From Bagarius yarrelli (taxonomy: Eukaryota; Chordata; Actinopteri; Siluriformes; Sisoridae): a stretch of 64,000 bases of DNA. The notes beneath the pieces are model-generated. The model was not told where the DNA came from. It was given only the letters and a program-made list of their open reading frames with translations, and searched no databases. Location: NCBI GenBank assembly GCA_005784505.1, contig VCAZ01000014.1:1319748-1383747 (forward strand). Direction: 5' to 3'. How positions within the stretch are numbered: the stretch's first letter is position 1; every line of letters begins with the position of its first letter. A program made the translations under genes and the position numbers. This document shows positions 51,701 to 62,477 of this stretch, piece by piece.

Positions 51701-52984
51701 AAGTGATGCAAAATGATTGATGATGCAAAGTTTTCTTGTTAAAGTCAGTTTTTTTGCGCCGGCTTGATCGTCGTACAGTGTGACATTAGGACAACTGAGA
51801 TTATGTTTATACAGTCCGACTAACAACAATCGTACAGTGTGCACCCAGCTTTAGGAAGGGCATCACAACACCTCTGCCATATAAGTCATATCAGATGATC
51901 TGCCATGGTGACACAGAAGAAAACAATAATAGCACCGATATGTTTCCTCATTGTTCTTCTACAGATCCAGTGGGTTCCACCTTCCATCAGATCCCAGTTC
52001 TCCTACTATATTGATTGGAGCAGGTAGTGGTATTGCACCATTCAGAAGTTTCTGGCAACAGCGTTTCCATGACATGAAAACATCAGGTATCGTTATATTC
52101 ATTCATGGACCAACAATTTGCTATAAAATAGTTATTTCCTGGGTTCCTACTCTATCAGATGAATAATTGTTTAAAATGTGTAAACTTGTCTGAAAGGCCT
52201 AAAGGGAAGTCCGATGATGCTGGTGTTTGGCTGTCACAGTTCAGATACGGATCATCTATATAAAGACGAGACTTTGTTCATGAAAGAAAATGGCACACTG
52301 AAGAGCATCACTCTGGCGTATTCTTGCCAGGAAGGTCTCCCAAAGGTACAGCTCTGCACCTTCTACCACCAAGCTCTAATTAATTCCGGAACCAGTTTAA
52401 ACAAATAACTCTTATATAGATGTTCTTATTTATTACTCCTATCTCTTTGGTCCCAGGTCTATGTTCAAGATGTTTTGAGGAAGCAGCTTAGTGAAGAGGT
52501 TTGGCAGGTCTTGAACCAGAGCACTGGACACCTGTATGTGTGTGGGGGCATGAACATGGCCCGGGATGTCGCACACGCTATACAGGAGATCCTGGTTAAT
52601 CGCCTGGGCATAACTATGTCGCAAGCTGGAGACTATCTGGATCAATTAAAGGTGCAAATAGTGATAAGTTTATATTTAAATCATCAGGTTTTTAAACAGA
52701 AACAGCCACCAATTTTAGTTAAAGATGCTCCTCATAATCAAGTCTATTTCATTGACCACTGATCATTATTGTTTCTACAACAATATCCAGAAAAAACTGG
52801 ATCAGACAGATTTAATCGAATTTAGGGCCCTGGTAAAGCTTTTGCTTCATTGGCCCGAAAAAAATCTTCTTCTGCTTGTAGGTTTAAGGTGATTTTGGTC
52901 TAGTTTTGCTATAAAAATGTTAAAGGTTTCCAATTCCAGATACACATAGATCCTGTTTGGCGATTTTTTAAAAATCTAAATAAA

Positions 52985-53046
<62 letters not shown>

Positions 53047-53873
53047 TACAATAATATTCTTATTCTATTGTTGCTTACAAATAAGGAGGTGGGTACTGTT
53101 AGTATACTCACTCTAAACTTCAAAAATAAAAGAAAAAATTGAGTATGCTTACAGTTTACTTTTTACGGAATAATTTAGCAAATATACAGACATGTTACTT
53201 ATATATAGTTTATAGTATAGTTGCATGGACAACCAGGGCAAAAATCATTGGTATAGGTATATTTAATGATCCGCTCATGTTTAACAGCATCGTATAAAGG
53301 TTGACTTGCACCCCAGTTATAAAACCCAGACACAAAAAAACTATAAATACTTCAGTTATAAAAGCTTATATTACATTACACTTGACTAGACTGAAATATC
53401 TTTATAAATTGGGTTATACATACATTTTTTATTTTAAACTACAATATAAAACTAGTTTCACACCAAAAAAAAACATGACATTTACAGTAACAGTATTTCT
53501 ATCAGTTAACTTTAAAGTGGACTTTTGATAAAAAAACAATTGTTCTAGTTGACTTATTTATAGAATTATTTATTATAAAGTTTATTATTATAAATTAAAA
53601 AACTGTCCGATTTATTCTGAAGTAGGATTATTCAAATATTATATAATAAATAAATTTTATATACAGTATTAAAAACACTTACAGACACAACACTAGTTTT
53701 TGTTATCTTAGTTACTCATTACTGATTGCAGAATTGGGATTGATATTTTAACTGAATTTTAATTTTATTTATACTTTTTGTTAAGGGTTAAAATCCATTA
53801 TATGTTACTAAATGATAATGTTTTTTGTTTTAAGGCTGACAAGAGGTACCATGAGGACATATTTGGGGACTAA
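34432..53873 (+). CDS. nos2: Nitric oxide synthase 2 (inducible type)
   Basis: Twenty-five coding exons give 3243 coding bases: 1080 residues plus stop. All introns are GT-AG and every phase joins. The enzyme oxidises L-arginine to citrulline and NO using NADPH and O2, as a homodimer with heme, tetrahydrobiopterin, FAD, FMN and bound calmodulin, mainly in immune cells. Seen here: zinc-site Cys58-x4-Cys63, heme ligand Cys147 in 'WRNAPRCIGR', substrate Glu324 in 'GWYMGTEIGVR', a basic calmodulin segment (about 452-478), FMN motif 'YATETGKS' (491-498), FAD motif 'RLYS' (856), and NADPH motif 'GAGSGIAPFR' (931). The roughly 40-residue autoinhibitory insert of eNOS/nNOS is absent between exons 13 and 15, which marks the inducible type. 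It is shorter than human NOS2 (1153), mainly at the N-terminus and the last ~20 residues. Fish can have nos2a and nos2b; I cannot say which this is. Confidence 0.97.
34706..37386. other. nos2 intron 2: AT-rich, with an internal duplication
   Basis: Very AT-rich. 35040-35190 and 36668-36826 are diverged copies of one segment (both contain 'tactgctattatatttagta' and 'cactatttgacctgatagt' or its close variant). (ATT)n lies at 36356-36391, (AT)n at 36862-36881, an ATCGATA-type block at 36482-36560. Confidence 0.6.
37030..37330 (+). mobile_element. LINE C-terminal and 3' tail fragment in nos2 intron 2
   Basis: Encodes 'VAIFKSRHKTHLFSSSL' then stop (about 37118-37170), the same LINE end as at 865-1170, followed by 'gaaatgtgctacaaa'. 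The upstream part is frame-broken. Confidence 0.6.
37957..38615. mobile_element. MITE in nos2 intron 4
   Basis: Ends 'aaagctgaagtccgcaactt' and, inverted, 'aacttacggactgcagcttt' match at 17-18 of about 20 positions; flanking TTA/TAA would fit a PIF/Harbinger-type 3-bp target. About 660 bp, non-coding, ending 55 bases before the exon 5 acceptor. Confidence 0.65.
38765..40250. other. nos2 intron 5: SINE-B plus unrecognised sequence
   Basis: 39012-39222 is a reverse SINE-B copy ('tttattggtcacataaactt', 'gagcacagggtcagccatga'). 39910-40060 contains 'gtggacatgtgacccactac' with a reversed tRNA-like tail, perhaps another SINE head. The rest shows nothing I can name. Confidence 0.5.
40808..41005 (+). 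repeat. SINE-A copy in nos2 intron 7
   Basis: Near full length: 'gttaaggtgttggactgata', 'ccggggttcgattcccagtc', 'gctgggcccctgagcaaggc', 'aaatgctgtaaatgtaaat'. Confidence 0.85.
41010..43220. other. nos2 intron 7 remainder
   Basis: A reverse SINE-A copy lies at 42303-42482 ('tctggcagatgttcttatcc', 'aagggccttgcttagagggc'). 41140-41540 and 43015-43140 share weak similarity ('ttttggtttcataataaaca' versus 'ttttggttccacaataaaaa'), perhaps one old repeat. No exon-like frames. Confidence 0.45.
43225..43455 (-). repeat. SINE-B copy in nos2 intron 7
   Basis: 'cagagcgcagggtcagctat', 'gtggggcttgaacccaggtg', 'cagcaccttaaccatttgag'. Confidence 0.75.
44182..44640. repeat. SINE-A (+) and SINE-B (-) copies in nos2 intron 9
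   Basis: SINE-A at 44182-44380 ('gtggcttagtggctaaggtg' type head, 'ctgagcaaggcccttaaccc'); SINE-B reversed at 44433-44640 ('agagtgcagggtcagttata', 'tagcggtggtggggcttcaa'). Confidence 0.75.
44645..46170. other. nos2 intron 9 remainder
   Basis: 45255-45475 is SINE-B (+) ('cacctgggttcaagccctac', 'gctgaccctgcgctctaagc'); 45540-45745 is SINE-C (-) with an (ATTC)n start and a (CA)n end. The remaining sequence is AT-rich and unrecognised. Confidence 0.6.
46570..47212. other. nos2 intron 11 with ATCGATA-type repeat
   Basis: 46650-46760 contains 'gagatcgtccgatcggtttt' and 'aggtccaccgatataagtcc', like 31860-31880. Otherwise unremarkable. Confidence 0.45.
47585..48125. other. nos2 intron 13: SINE-A (-) and unique sequence
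   Basis: 47585-47735 is reverse SINE-A ('catttggcagacaccattat', 'gccttgctcaggggcccagt'). 47750-48110 shows no feature I can name. Confidence 0.6.
49325..50618. other. nos2 intron 19: two SINE-A copies and a Tc1-like scrap
   Basis: SINE-A (+) at 49397-49590 carries a run of four CCCTAA-type repeats (about 49500-49527); a second lies at 49705-49875. 50330-50450 ('atccaaaagatacaagctca', 'gtgaagcatggtggtggtag') matches the usual Tc1-like transposase segment encoding SSVKHGGGSVM-type residues, frame-broken. Confidence 0.6.
51080..51964. other. nos2 intron 21, possible decayed MITE
   Basis: Left part near 51270 ('tagccagttgcacaatgtgt') and right part near 51850, read reversed ('agctgggtgcacactgtacg'), look weakly inverted. 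The block is GC-richer than the other introns. The call is tentative. Confidence 0.3.
52652..53834. other. nos2 intron 24 with (TA)n and one arm of a direct repeat
   Basis: (TA)n at 52986-53038. 53205-53370 ('catcgtataaaggttgactt', 'cagttataaaacccagacac') recurs at 54508-54782 beyond the last exon. Confidence 0.7.
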
Positions 53874-54265
53874 TACAGCTTCACGTTCATCTTGGTTTCT
53901 GAATAACAAGAGATTTTCCTCTAAATATTTCAATGTTAAAATTTTTTAATGCATTTTATTTCCCTATTTGTTCTTTGCTTATTTGTCCTCACTGCATTAA
54001 GTCTAAGACTGTTTATTAGTAGATAATGCAGCAGTTTCCAAAGATTACAAAGTGGACAAAAGTTTTTTGGACATTGTCCAGCTTTACATAAAAAATGCAT
54101 CCACTTTGTAATTTTTTTAAAAAAAACCCGCTGCATTATTTACCAAGAAACAGGCTAGACAACTGTTACTTTAGTTTTGTAATGTTGTGTAGTAGGTTAG
54201 AGACATCAGGCAGTTATTCAGTTTATAAAATGTACGAAATAATAAAGTAATGATGGAGTCCACAG
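53874..54265 (+). other. nos2: nos2 3' UTR and poly(A) signal
   Basis: AATAAA at 54241-54246 is the first clear signal after the stop. The UTR has an imperfect hairpin (54023-54139, see findings) and a single ATTTA near 54136; no dense AU-rich element cluster is visible. Confidence 0.55.
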
Positions 54266-54507
54266 AAGAATGTAGCCCAAAATCGTCTGTAGGAATACAG
54301 ATCGCTGCGATTAAGTTTAAAACAAAAATCATAGTTAAATTTGATGATATAGCCAGAGCATGTGTACGGGTGCCGAAGGTTTAGCCTCCCCCTGCCCTTC
54401 CCTAAAATACAATCTACAAATCCCTGTGGAATTTTCTCCCTTAAACTGCTGCCTGGTGTTGCAACTGGTGGTTTATCGAGAGAAAAACTGCTCATAACCG
54501 CTGGTCT

Positions 54508-54782
54508 AGTTTATAGTATAGTTGCATAGTATTTGATAAGCTATAAAATCATCTTAAAAAATTGTATTCGAATTTAATAGTCATATTTAGCACAAAAATC
54601 ATTGGCATAAGAATATTTATTGATCCCATCACCAGAAACGCATGACTTACATAGCCCAACACTGAAGTTGGTTCACCCTCCACTCATGTTTAACAGCATC
54701 GTATAAAGGTGGACTTGCACCCCAGTTATAAAACCCAGACACAAAAAACTATAAATACTTCAGTTATAAAGTTTTTTCCATG
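54508..54782. repeat. Second arm of the direct repeat from nos2 intron 24
   Basis: Shares 'agtttatagtatagttgcat', 'aacagcatcgtataaaggtg' and 'gttataaaacccagacac' with 53205-53370 but has about 110 extra bases in the middle. Confidence 0.8.
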
Positions 54783-54889
54783 TCTTCACTAAAATTATAA
54801 TTATTATTATTATTTCATTATTATTAATTTTATTAATTATAATTTATTACATATAGCAAGTTATGTGTTTGCCATATGTTTGCTATATA

Positions 54890-55445
54890 TTGCAATACAT
54901 TTAAGGAATTCAGCAGACGTCCTCATTCAAAGTGACCCACATTTAGCTCATTTACACTCACCAGCCACTTATCCGCCAATCACATGGCAGCAACTCAATG
55001 CATTTAGGCATCTAGATGTGGTGAAGTTCAAACCGAGCATTAGAATGGGGACGAAAGGGGATTTAAGTGACTTTAAACGTTGAATGATTGTTAGTGCTAG
55101 ACGGGCTGGTCTGAGTATTTCAAAAACTGCTGATCTACTGGGATTTTCACACACAATCATCTTCAGACAGAAAAAAATGATCCGGAAAATGAGAAAAAAT
55201 ATCCAGTGAGCGGCAGTTGTTTGGACGCAAATGCCTTGTTGATGTCAGAGGACAATGAAAAATGGCCAGACTAGTTAGAGATCATAAAAGGCAACAGTAC
55301 TCAAAAATAACCACTCATTACAATCATAGTATGCGGAATACCACAAACACGTCGAATCCTGAAGCAGATGGGCTAGAAGACCCCACCGGGTGCCGCTCCG
55401 GTCAGCTAAGAACAGAAAACGGAGGCTACAATTCGCACAGCTAAT
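54890..55445 (+). pseudogene. Tc1/mariner-like transposase N-terminus, dead
   Basis: From 'ctcaccagccacttatccgc' on. The frame from 55047 reads 'MGTKGDLSDFKR', then stop; further frames give 'ARRAGLSISKTADLLGFS' (the helix-turn-helix region) and 'MARLVRDHKRQQYSK'. At least three frame breaks. The encoded part is the DNA-binding half of a Tc1-like transposase; the catalytic DDE half is missing. Confidence 0.75.
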
Positions 55446-55446
55446 A

Positions 55447-55568
55447 CAATACAACTGAGCAGTTGGGGGTTAAGGGCCTTGCTCAGAGGCCCCAACAGTT
55501 GTAACCTGGTGGTGCTGGGGATCAAACCCACAGTCTTCCAGTTAGCAGTCAACCACTAAGCTCCATAT
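55447..55568 (-). repeat. SINE-A copy
   Basis: 'actgagcagttgggggttaa', 'gccttgctcagaggccccaa', then a reversed head. Confidence 0.75.
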
Positions 55569-55589
55569 TACTTTTTTTATTAATTTTTT

Positions 55590-57480
55590 CACCATGCTTG
55601 TGTCTGAGACAATAAATTTATGTATCAGCGACAACTACAGGAGTGGAGGAGAAAAGTTCTTTAACACGAAATGAGGCATTTAAATAAATATTAATCTCTT
55701 ATGATTGTTGGCTTTATTGATATTCAACAAAGAATTACGTCTGCACTGTGCTTAACACCATATTTGACAAACAGATCGGATTACTTATCTAGCCAGCATG
55801 ACGCAATGTTTACATGTAACTCCACTGAGGCGAGACGTATTTACAACCCAAGGTGCAGTTTATTTACGGACGTGGTAAAACCAACAGAAGGAAACACTTG
55901 CCAAAAAAAAAACACTAACTAAACTTGACTTCACTTGACTTGAGCAAAGGGGCACTAGCATGTAAGCATTAGCATGTACAATCACCCACAAACACACAAG
56001 ACTACAAAATATACAAAGGGGCGAAATATACACAACTAACACATTAACTAAACTAGAGACACCTGAAAACAATAAGCAACACATGACCAATCTAACCAAT
56101 GAAAGTATGACACAAGGGGGAATCACAGGACAGGAACACAAATTATTACATAGGACAAACAGGAAGTAAACAAAGGTCTAAACAAAGAACAAAAACTCAA
56201 AAACATGAATGCAAGAAAAGCATAAACCTTAGACAAGAAACATAAATATGAAACTTGAACCAAGAGCCTTAATTTTTTTTGTTTTGAAAAAAGAGGAGAT
56301 GCTACATCATGGTAAAAAAGCACCAATAGAATGCACCAATAGAACAATTTGGCCAATAGAACACCTTGGCCAAATTGTATACAACCCGAATTCCAGGAAG
56401 ACTTTCTAAGCAGGTCTCAAAATAGTTGGGACGGTACATGTTTACCATGATGTAGAATCTCCTCTTCTTTTCAAAACAGTTTAAAGGCGTCTGGGTTTCG
56501 AAGTTATGAGTTTTAATGTTGGAATTTGGTCCCATTCTTGTCTAATACAAGTTTTCTGCTACTGAAGAGTTCGTGGTCATTTTTGTCTCTTTTTTTTGTT
56601 TAATGTCGTGCCAAATCTCCTTTATAGTTGAAAGATCTGTACTGCAGACAGGTTAATTTAGCACTCTTTTACAACAAAGCCATTTTGTTGTAATAGTTGC
56701 AGTATGTGATTTTGCGTTGTCCTGCTGAAACACCCAAGGTCTTCCCTAAAATAGACGTGGTCTAAAAGGCATATGCTACTCTAAAACCTTTATATACTTT
56801 TCAGCATTCACAGTGTCTTCCAAAACAAAACATGCAAGCTGCCCAAACTTTATGCAGTTATGAACCCGTTTATCAACAGGGATGCTGGCTTTTAAACTGA
56901 CCGCTGATAACACACTGGAAGGTCTCCCTCCTCTTTAGGAAAGAGGCCACACCATCTGATTTCCAACAAGAATGTCATAGAACACTTTTTCACCTTGAAT
57001 AAGTCCAATTTAAATGACATTTGGCCCATAGGACAACAGTGCTTTTCGACCAGATGCCAAATTAAGCTCTATCATGCAAAAAGGAAAGAGCTTAAGTTGG
57101 CATCTGCAGATGGCCTGGCGGATTGGGTTTACTGACAGTGGTTTTTGGAAGTATTTCCTGGGCCAATGTAGTAATATCAATCCCAGAATCATGCCGATGA
57201 GTGATGCAGTGTCATCTGATGGTTTGAAGACCACAGGTACCCAACAAAGGTCTTCAGCCTCCTCTCTTTGGTTGATGTGTACAGGAATTTCAGGAGACGT
57301 GTGGGTCGCGTAGTTTAACAGTCTAAGGTCCTGCCTGAGATGTTCTCAGCCTTGTTCTCATCAACTGGCCACAGACAACCGGTCTTAGATCTGTCATCTA
57401 ACCCTGGTGAGCCAGTCCCCAACTCTCTAGTTCTTCTGTAGTATGCAATCACACACTCTTAACCAGGATTATGTTAAAAA
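55590..57480. repeat. Mosaic of old dispersed repeats
   Basis: 55597-55690 pairs with 1728-1820; 55925-56240 pairs with 26775-27045; 56285-56475 forms an inverted repeat; and 56380-57310 looks like one long decayed element containing 'cctgctgaaacacccaaggt' and 'acatttggcccataggacaa'. No intact frame on either strand; families not assigned. Confidence 0.45.
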
Positions 57481-58382
57481 CATTTTACCCAGAGAGGCAA
57501 AACCACTAGGGGTAGGTGTTGAGCAAAGCCTTTATCAGATAAGGGTTGCCCCTGTGCCAAAATCACAACATGCATTTCTTGTAGACAACAATCCCCCCCA
57601 TCCAGCACATCATTTATCTTAATCTTAGCAGTTAAGACCATGCTCAGTATTGCCAGATTGGTAGTCTGGAAATAGGTTTGACTGATCTTTGGGATCATCC
57701 GTTCAAAACCTTGACCACTGAGCTACCACTTCCACATTGTTCTGTTTATGCACATGCCTATATGTGTTTGTGTTTATTTATTTAGCCTCTTTTCATTCTT
57801 TTTTTTTTTACTTATAAATGTAGTAGCTATAAAGTGTTAGCTTAGTGGTTAAAGTGTTGTATTACAGATACAATATTACAAATATTACAAGTTCTAAATC
57901 TGCTTTTACTGCAAAGTCTTTAACTTTTAACTCTTCACCTGTATACAATAAATATGTCATTTGGAATGAAGGCTATTTGCCACACCCGTTCATCATTTAC
58001 CCAACTGTCACTACCCCTCCTTACTGCAGATTTCCCTGACATTGATACCCTTTGTTTTCTCCTTCACGCCCTGGAATTTGCTATTGTTACTTGTTTGCTA
58101 ATTGCTTTGAACTTTGCCTGACAAAGTCGCTCTGAAACCAATTATGTTCTTCCATTTAATCATGGTCATGTTTTTAGTTTAACAGTCTGACAAAAGGCTG
58201 CCAAATAAAACCTGAGGATAAAAACGTGTTGCAGCAGGTTTCATAAGCACCAAAGATGTGCGTAATAAACGGTTTTGTGGTCTTTTAAGGTTAAAATTAA
58301 CTTGCAACTTGTAAATTTACTTAAAATAGTAGAATAGATTTCTGAGGCTTCAATTGCATATACCAGCTTCATTTCATTCACA
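57481..58382. other. Intergenic stretch
   Basis: 57640-57740 may be a worn reverse SINE-A head ('ccactgagctaccacttcca'). The rest is AT-rich without a recognisable feature. Confidence 0.35.
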
Positions 58383-58705
58383 TATCTAGATTTTGCCAGA
58401 CGCTTTTATTAAGAGCGACTTACGATTTATTTCGATTTTTGTTTCATTTTAGTTCAACTGAGTTGGTGAGGGTTAAGGACCTTGTTCAGGGTCCCCAGTA
58501 GTTCCAACCTAGTAATGACGGAACTAAATGCAAATCTTCTGACCAGCCGTCCAACACCTTAACCACTGAACTACCATCTTCCTTTCTATCATGCTTAACC
58601 CCACCCCTTGGCTACATGGACTGGTAGACTTGACCCTTCAGCTACCAATGCTGCCCAGTTGTATAAATAAGATAAAATGTATCTCACCTGGATAAGGGTG
58701 TGAGC
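58383..58705. repeat. SINE-A copies, head to head
   Basis: Reverse copy 58383-58590 ('tttgccagacgcttttatta', 'aaggaccttgttcagggtcc'), then a partial forward copy 58615-58705 ('tgcccagttgtataaataag'). Confidence 0.6.
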
Positions 58706-58709
58706 CGTA

Positions 58710-59139
58710 TGCGTAGGCTGATTATTAAACCTCTAGACAGTCTATATGTAATAACAGAGAAGAGATGTCTATATTTAATAACACACAAATGCTGTGCCCA
58801 TATTATTAATTAAAAAATAATTATATAATGGTATCAAACTATAATACTTTGGAAAATCCCACCGCGCCAGTGACGCAAGTTTAAACCTGATTTTACATCA
58901 ACAGAATAGCTCAGACTTAATACATCCAGACTTCCTCCACCACAAATGACTCATTTTTTATTATTAGTAATAAAACCGTACCATTCAACGTCAGCTACGA
59001 ATGATCTTGTAATAAAATTATATGATTTTTTTTTTTTGTGTGTGTGTTTGTTTTTATTACAGTTGAGAAAATAAAGTTTTATTTAGGTCCACAGCTAATA
59101 ACTTATTTGAAATAAATAAATAATAGATTTTTATGGACT
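58710..59139. other. AT-rich stretch, nothing recognised
   Basis: Short T-run and (TG)n at 59025-59050. No frame or repeat I can name. Confidence 0.4.
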
Positions 59140-59760
59140 GATTAAAAATATTTGATTAATTTTTATTTTATTTGCATAACACTTTTTACAATAGTCATTG
59201 TCTCAAAGCATCTTAACACAATTAAAGATAATTATGAAATTAGGTCCCTGATTGTCCATAATGAGCAAAGCCAAAATGATGGTGGCAAGGAAAACCTCCC
59301 TGAGAAGATAATAGAAAAGAACCAGACTCAACACAGAGAAACCTATCCTCATTTGGGTAAAAAAAAAACAGGTAGCAGGAATGCAGAGTCACACTCTGTG
59401 TGTAAGCAACTGTAGTCACAATCCTCCGAAAACAGCTGGAGTGTCTTTATGGCAGAGTGAGAGCATTCTCAGTCAGCATGGGGATGTGACGTGCTCATTA
59501 ACTGAATGCAGGTCATCAGGACAGGGGTTAGAGACAGGTCCGTAGTGGAGGAGGGGGGTCTGGATTACTGGCAAACTCAGAAGTGAGAATCAACAGGGGG
59601 AGAGAGAGAGAGAGAGAAACAGAGAGACAGAAAGAAAGAGACGGAGAGAAACAGAGAGACATAAAAGAGAGACTGAGAGCCACTGTTGGACCCATAAGAA
59701 AAGCCTCCCTGCTCCAGGGTTGCCATTACCCCAACCTCCTAGACTGAAATATGTGAAAAA
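59140..59760 (-). mobile_element. LINE 3' tail (-) followed by a purine tract
   Basis: 59140-59390 is the reverse of the second tail at 33520-33720 ('ggcaaggaaaacctccctga', 'tgtctcaaagcatcttaaca'). A GAGA-rich tract lies at 59598-59690. Confidence 0.55.
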
Positions 59761-59859
59761 AGAATTGTACTGTAGCACTCAGGCCCCTTACAACCCGAAC
59801 GTTTACAGTCTCTTCCCTCAGGCTCCTCAACACCCTGAATTACCTCAAGCGACACACAC

Positions 59860-60690
59860 ACTCACTACCTCAACTCAAACAGACACACATACACACACAC
59901 ACTTACTACCTCAAACTTAAACCGACACCGCACGCTCACTACCTCAAACCACCCGACACACGCTCACTACCTCAAATCAACCGACATACACACTCACTAC
60001 CTCAAACTCAAACCGACACACACACTCACTACCTCAACCTCAAACCGATGCACACTCACTACCTCAACCTCAAATCGACACACACATACACTCACTACCT
60101 CAAACTTAAAACCACACACGACTCACTACCTCAAACGACATACACACTCACTACCTCAAACTCAAAACCGACAGACACACTCCTACCTCAACTCAAACCG
60201 ATGCACACTCACTACCTCAAACTCAAAGACACACACATACACTCACTACCTCAAACTTAAACCGACCATACACACTCACTACCTCAACCTCAAACCGACA
60301 GACACACTCACTACCTCAAACTCAAACCGAAGAACACACTGACACACCCAACTGTCAAACGACGGACAAATCGTCACTACCTCAACCTCAAACTGATGCA
60401 CACTCACTACCCCAACCTCAAATCGGCACACACATACACTTACTACCTCAAACTTAAACCGACAACACACACTCACTACTTCAAACTTAAACCGACACAC
60501 ACTCACTACCTTAACCTCAAACCAACACACACACTCACTACCTCAAACTCAAATTAACACACACTCACTACCTCAACTCAAATTAACACACACTCACTAC
60601 CTCAAACTAAAATTAACACACACCACCTCAAACTCAAATTAACAACACCACTCACTACCTCAACTCAAACAACACACACACTTACTACAT
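59860..60690. repeat. 32-bp minisatellite
   Basis: About 25 units built from 'cactcactacctcaaactca' followed by 'aaccgacacaca', length varying from 27 to 40 bases. Later copies carry 'attaacacacac' in place of 'accgacacacac'. Confidence 0.9.
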
Positions 60691-60761
60691 ACTAAATATA
60701 AATCGATGTTTACAGCACCACTTAAACACGGAAAAACATTCTGTTTAATGCTGATTTGCAC

Positions 60762-61082
60762 AATAACCTTTGCTGCTACTTCTTCCCTACTTGCACATTT
60801 CTTTCTCTATTTGCACAACACTTATCATCTGGTCAGTGCTATTGAATGTACCTGTACAGCGTGATTCTGTTTTTGTAGTGTCTGTTTGCACTGACTGGAG
60901 TTATGTTTGTACTGTTATTTGCACTGTTTGTCTTGTGCTGTTTGCACCAGGTGGCACACGTACACTTGTTCTTCAATTAAGTTGTTTTGTGTTGTTTTGT
61001 GTAGCACAATGGGGTCCTGGAGAAATGTTTCATTTCACTTTGTACTGTTTTATATATGGTTAAAAATGACAATAAAGCATCT
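60762..61082 (+). repeat. LINE-like 3' tail
   Basis: 'ctatttgcacaacacttatc', 'tgcactgtttgtcttgtgct', 'aaaaatgacaataaagcatc': typical of 5'-truncated fish LINE tails ending in a GACAATAAAG motif. Confidence 0.5.
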
Positions 61083-61169
61083 TGATACTAGAATTACTGT
61101 TTAGTAACACTATTTTTTTATAATAAATGTCCACTTTGAGATGAACTAATACAAACAATGTAAAATAGA

Positions 61170-61600
61170 CGTCTTTGTCTCATTTACAGTTAAGATTCTT
61201 TTCTTCAGAAATCTTATCACATCTCTCAATCTCATCTCTCAGGCTCAGATTACAGTGTCAGCCAGGATATGGCAACCCTGGAGCAGGAAGATTAAAGGGT
61301 TTTTTCTCATGGGTCCAGAAGCAGCAGCTGGGTAGTGATAGGACTTAAATGGCAGTTCTTTACCAACAAACCAACACCTGTAACCGGTTGTGCCACCACT
61401 ACCAGTCTACTACTCTCTTAACTTATGTAAAGACATTTGCATTTACCGTATTTGGCAGCAGTGCATCTTTTATACAACTGCGCAATTGGCGGTTAAGGGC
61501 CTTGCTCAGGGACCCAAAAGTGGCAACTTGGTGGCGCTGAGAATTAAACTCCATTACAGCATTCCAACACCTTAACCACTGCGCTACCACTTTCCCACAT
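61170..61600 (-). repeat. SINE-B then SINE-A, both reversed
   Basis: SINE-B 61170-61405 ('ctcagattacagtgtcagcc', 'caaaccaacacctgtaaccg'); SINE-A 61437-61600 ('tttggcagcagtgcatcttt', 'ggccttgctcagggacccaa'). Confidence 0.65.
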
Positions 61601-61604
61601 AAAT

Positions 61605-62470
61605 GACAAGAATAAACATCTTAAAACATAAAACAGGGAAGTATAAAAGCTAAAAATATTTTAGATATCTATATTTAGTTAGTTATATCCATGATATATA
61701 ACTTAGAGCAGCTCTATCTGTCTTTAATTGCTTACAGTTCAGTCCAGTTTTTTTTCCCCCTCATATTTCCTGGTAGGGTCAGAATTGTAATCCTTTTAGA
61801 GAGAAAAGCATCAGTGTAAGAAAACAGACTGAATAAATGACCAACAGGATGTAAATGTAGTTTATGCTGGTTGACAATGATTTCCTTGTTTCTATACACT
61901 CTTTTGGCGTATTTTTCAGCTTTTGTTTTATAGTAAGCGGCACATACTTTCAAAGAAATGACGGTCACCTTCCTTATATAAAGCGATTCATTCCGGGTGC
62001 CACGCCTTCACTGGTATTTATTGCGTCAGTGTCTGACGACTTGCTGACAGATTTGATTGAAAGGGGGAAAATTCTTTATCGGACAGTCATTTACGCGTGA
62101 ATTCCAAGTTACGACTCATTTAATACACAGATAAAAAGTCACGTGTTTCAGATTACTTAACATTTGTTTTAATATTTTATTTAAAATAAAAAATTCTAAT
62201 AACTTTTTTTTAATATTACATATAAACTGCTTAAACTGGCAGAAATGAAATATTCATAAGAACAAGAACTCTCAGGTGGTATTTGTCATGATTTATCATC
62301 ACTTATTGTATTAATATAAATTATAGAAGATTTCGGAAGTGCTATAATTTAAATCAGGCCAAGTTTTCACAGCTGGGATAAAAGATAACAGCTTGTAATT
62401 TTTTTTAATGATTAGTAAATGCGATAATTCTCTTCAATTATTTACCAGAGGTACTGACATTTATCTCATT
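61605..62470. other. Intergenic stretch, nothing recognised
   Basis: A + strand frame of 78 codons at 61864-62100 lacks any domain, splice support or codon bias I can see, so I do not call it. Confidence 0.35.
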
Positions 62471-62477
62471 CATACTG

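Larger units (their letters stand above)
48708..53873 (+). other. nos2: nos2 FAD/NADPH reductase exons 17-25
   Basis: Exons: 48708-48786, 48894-49087, 49158-49324, 50619-50829, 50992-51079, 51965-52086, 52197-52345, 52457-52651, 53835-53873 (residues 669-1080). Exon 20 has 'KPRLYSVSSSP' (FAD), exon 22 'GAGSGIAPFRSFW' (NADPH ribose/pyrophosphate), exon 24 'HLYVCGGMNMARDV' (NADPH). The last exon ends 'YHEDIFGD' and stop. Confidence 0.95.

Noticed and set aside
61864..62100. Small + strand gene of 78 codons
   Set aside because: No domain, no splice or promoter support, and composition like surrounding AT-rich DNA.
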